Positions 63,369 to 64,000 of a DNA stretch of 64,000 nucleotides are shown piece by piece; within the stretch, counting starts at the first letter, position 1, and every line of letters begins with the position of its first letter. Source of the DNA: an uncultured Clostridia bacterium (GTDB lineage: Bacteria; Bacillota; Clostridia; TANB77; CAG-508). The stretch lies in NCBI GenBank assembly GCA_934155265.1, contig CAKPGU010000006.1, positions 1-64,000 of the forward strand, in the 5' to 3' direction. The notes beneath the pieces are model-generated. The model had not been told where the DNA came from. It did not search any database and saw only the letters and a program-made list of their open reading frames with translations. Made by a program: the position numbers and the translations under genes.

Positions 63369-63504
63369 TTGTCTTATGAAAAATTATAAAATCATTTAGA
63401 TTGATTTTGGCTCTATTATCATCATATAATCTAAGTTCGATTTTTTTTATACCTTTATCTATATTAGTAAAAGGTTTCTTGTTTAATTTCATTTCATGTG
63501 TCAT
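63346..63504 (-). pseudogene. Truncated ASCH-domain gene (52 codons)
   Basis: The frame begins MTHEMKLNKKPFTNIDKGIK and continues KIELRLYDDNRAKINLNDFI, the start of a typical ASCH domain (K-x-E-L-R-L). After 52 codons it ends in EEKY at the terminator hairpin; full ASCH proteins have about 110-130 residues. No ribosome site stands out. The 3' half has been lost where it meets the terminator, so I call it a fragment. Confidence 0.6.
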
Positions 63505-63550
63505 ATACAACTTAATAATTAATAGAATATAAAATCATAATCTTCAAATT

Positions 63551-63640
63551 AAAACATAATATTAAATATAATTAGTATCATGTTTTGATTTGGAGGTTTT
63601 TTTATGTTCTTAATATTCAATAAAGAAAAAATACAAACAT
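63551..63640. repeat. Intact copy of the deacetylase gene start
   Basis: Right copy of the duplication described at 61316. It holds a likely promoter (TTCAAA near 63543, TATAAT 63567-63572), the ribosome site GGAGG, the ATG at 63604 and the first codons of the deacetylase gene. Confidence 0.8.
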
Positions 63641-64000
63641 ATGCTGTGTCAATATTAACAGTTGCTGTATTAATTGCATTAGCAAATATAAAAGATATTA
63701 GTGCAGTGCCAACGTTTGCACAGGAAAAATATTTACCTATATATAATGTGCAAACAGAAGAAAACAAAGTTGCATTCACAATGAATTGTGCATGGAATGC
63801 AGATGACATAGACAGCATATTAGAAACATTAAAAAATAATGATGTACATATAACGTTTTTTATAGTAGGAGATTGGGCAGACAAATATCCAGAAGCAGTA
63901 AAAAAGATATATGAATCCGGAAATGAAATAGGAAGTCATAGTAATACACATCCACATGTAAATAGTCTATCAGCAGAGAAAAATCTAGAAGAAATACAGT
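63604..64000 (+). CDS. Polysaccharide deacetylase, PdaB-like, 5' part
   Basis: The first 132 codons are in the window; the rest lies beyond base 64000. A membrane anchor or signal (about residues 11-35, up to ALANIKDISA) precedes a NodB domain: VAFTMNCAWNADD, ITFFIVGDWADKYPEAVKKI, and the metal site GSHSNTHPHVNSLS (HSxxH). In PdaB and other NodB proteins the first motif is TFD; here it reads TMN, so the catalytic-base Asp is Asn. Similar NCAW forms occur in clostridial relatives, as I recall. PdaB is needed for spore cortex. Confidence 0.85.
   Translation, partial: MFLIFNKEKIQTYAVSILTVAVLIALANIKDISAVPTFAQEKYLPIYNVQTEENKVAFTMNCAWNADDIDSILETLKNNDVHITFFIVGDWADKYPEAVKKIYESGNEIGSHSNTHPHVNSLSAEKNLEEIQ

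Overview
The window looks like chromosomal DNA of a very AT-rich, endospore-forming Firmicute, probably a gut-type member of the Clostridia. The reasons are strong Shine-Dalgarno sites, AT-biased codons, and sporulation or germination genes (ypeB, an alpha/beta SASP, spoIIE, a PdaB-like deacetylase). The mreBCD-PBP2-minC cluster and many small membrane proteins of clostridial type fit this. The standard genetic code fits, with TGG for Trp and TGA as a stop. I saw no tRNA, rRNA, CRISPR array or prophage.

Layout. 0-12 kb: the 3' end of recR, a 345-bp imperfect palindrome built of TTACCA-N3-GGGACACCC units, a UgtP/MGDG-type glycosyltransferase, ypeB, a small XRE regulator divergent from a VirB6/TrbL-like membrane protein, a SASP, a secreted alpha/beta hydrolase with a cell-surface partner, an FHA-ABC exporter, murF and a J-domain protein. 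12.7-15.7 kb: a VirD4-type coupling ATPase with two unknown small genes behind a near-consensus promoter. 16-24 kb: an M23 peptidase, mecA, and radC-mreB-mreC-mreD-PBP2-minC, the cell-shape and division operon, with no minD after it. 24-32 kb: spoIIE with a Spo0A-box-like site, then membrane and WG-repeat proteins of unknown role. 32-35 kb: acpS, tatD, a RAYT-type transposase with a frameshift, and a family 4 uracil-DNA glycosylase. 35-46 kb: small membrane proteins, a GltD-like oxidoreductase, a putative surface cysteine peptidase, a zincin-like protein, NUDIX, GH13, phosphatase, J-domain and SDR genes. 46-50 kb: SOD, an ArsR/CzrA-type repressor with a clear operator, and a heavy-metal P-type ATPase. 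50-57 kb: an ABC/FtsX transporter (ATPase frameshifted) with its two-component system, then a GH77 glucanotransferase. 57.7-60 kb: XRE regulator, a 15-residue Trp-rich peptide gene and a GHKL sensor kinase. 60-64 kb: ITPase-like protein, phosphoesterase, an AAA ATPase and ASCH genes set between two copies of the start region of a polysaccharide deacetylase gene.

The most unusual signals are these. (1) A RAYT transposase lies between inverted copies of a GGGGACACCC repeat; other copies lie across the window and supply the last codons and stop of acpS and tatD, so both proteins end in FTIGDTH. (2) An amphipathic 15-aa peptide gene with its own terminator sits between an XRE regulator and an AgrC-like kinase, with no AgrB or response regulator beside it. 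(3) A coupling ATPase has no conjugation machinery next to it and carries three repeated acidic D-[DE]-L-F tail motifs. (4) A duplicated gene start flanks an AAA ATPase/ASCH block. Two one-base frameshifts share the same local change, an extra C before GGAA, and may be sequence errors.
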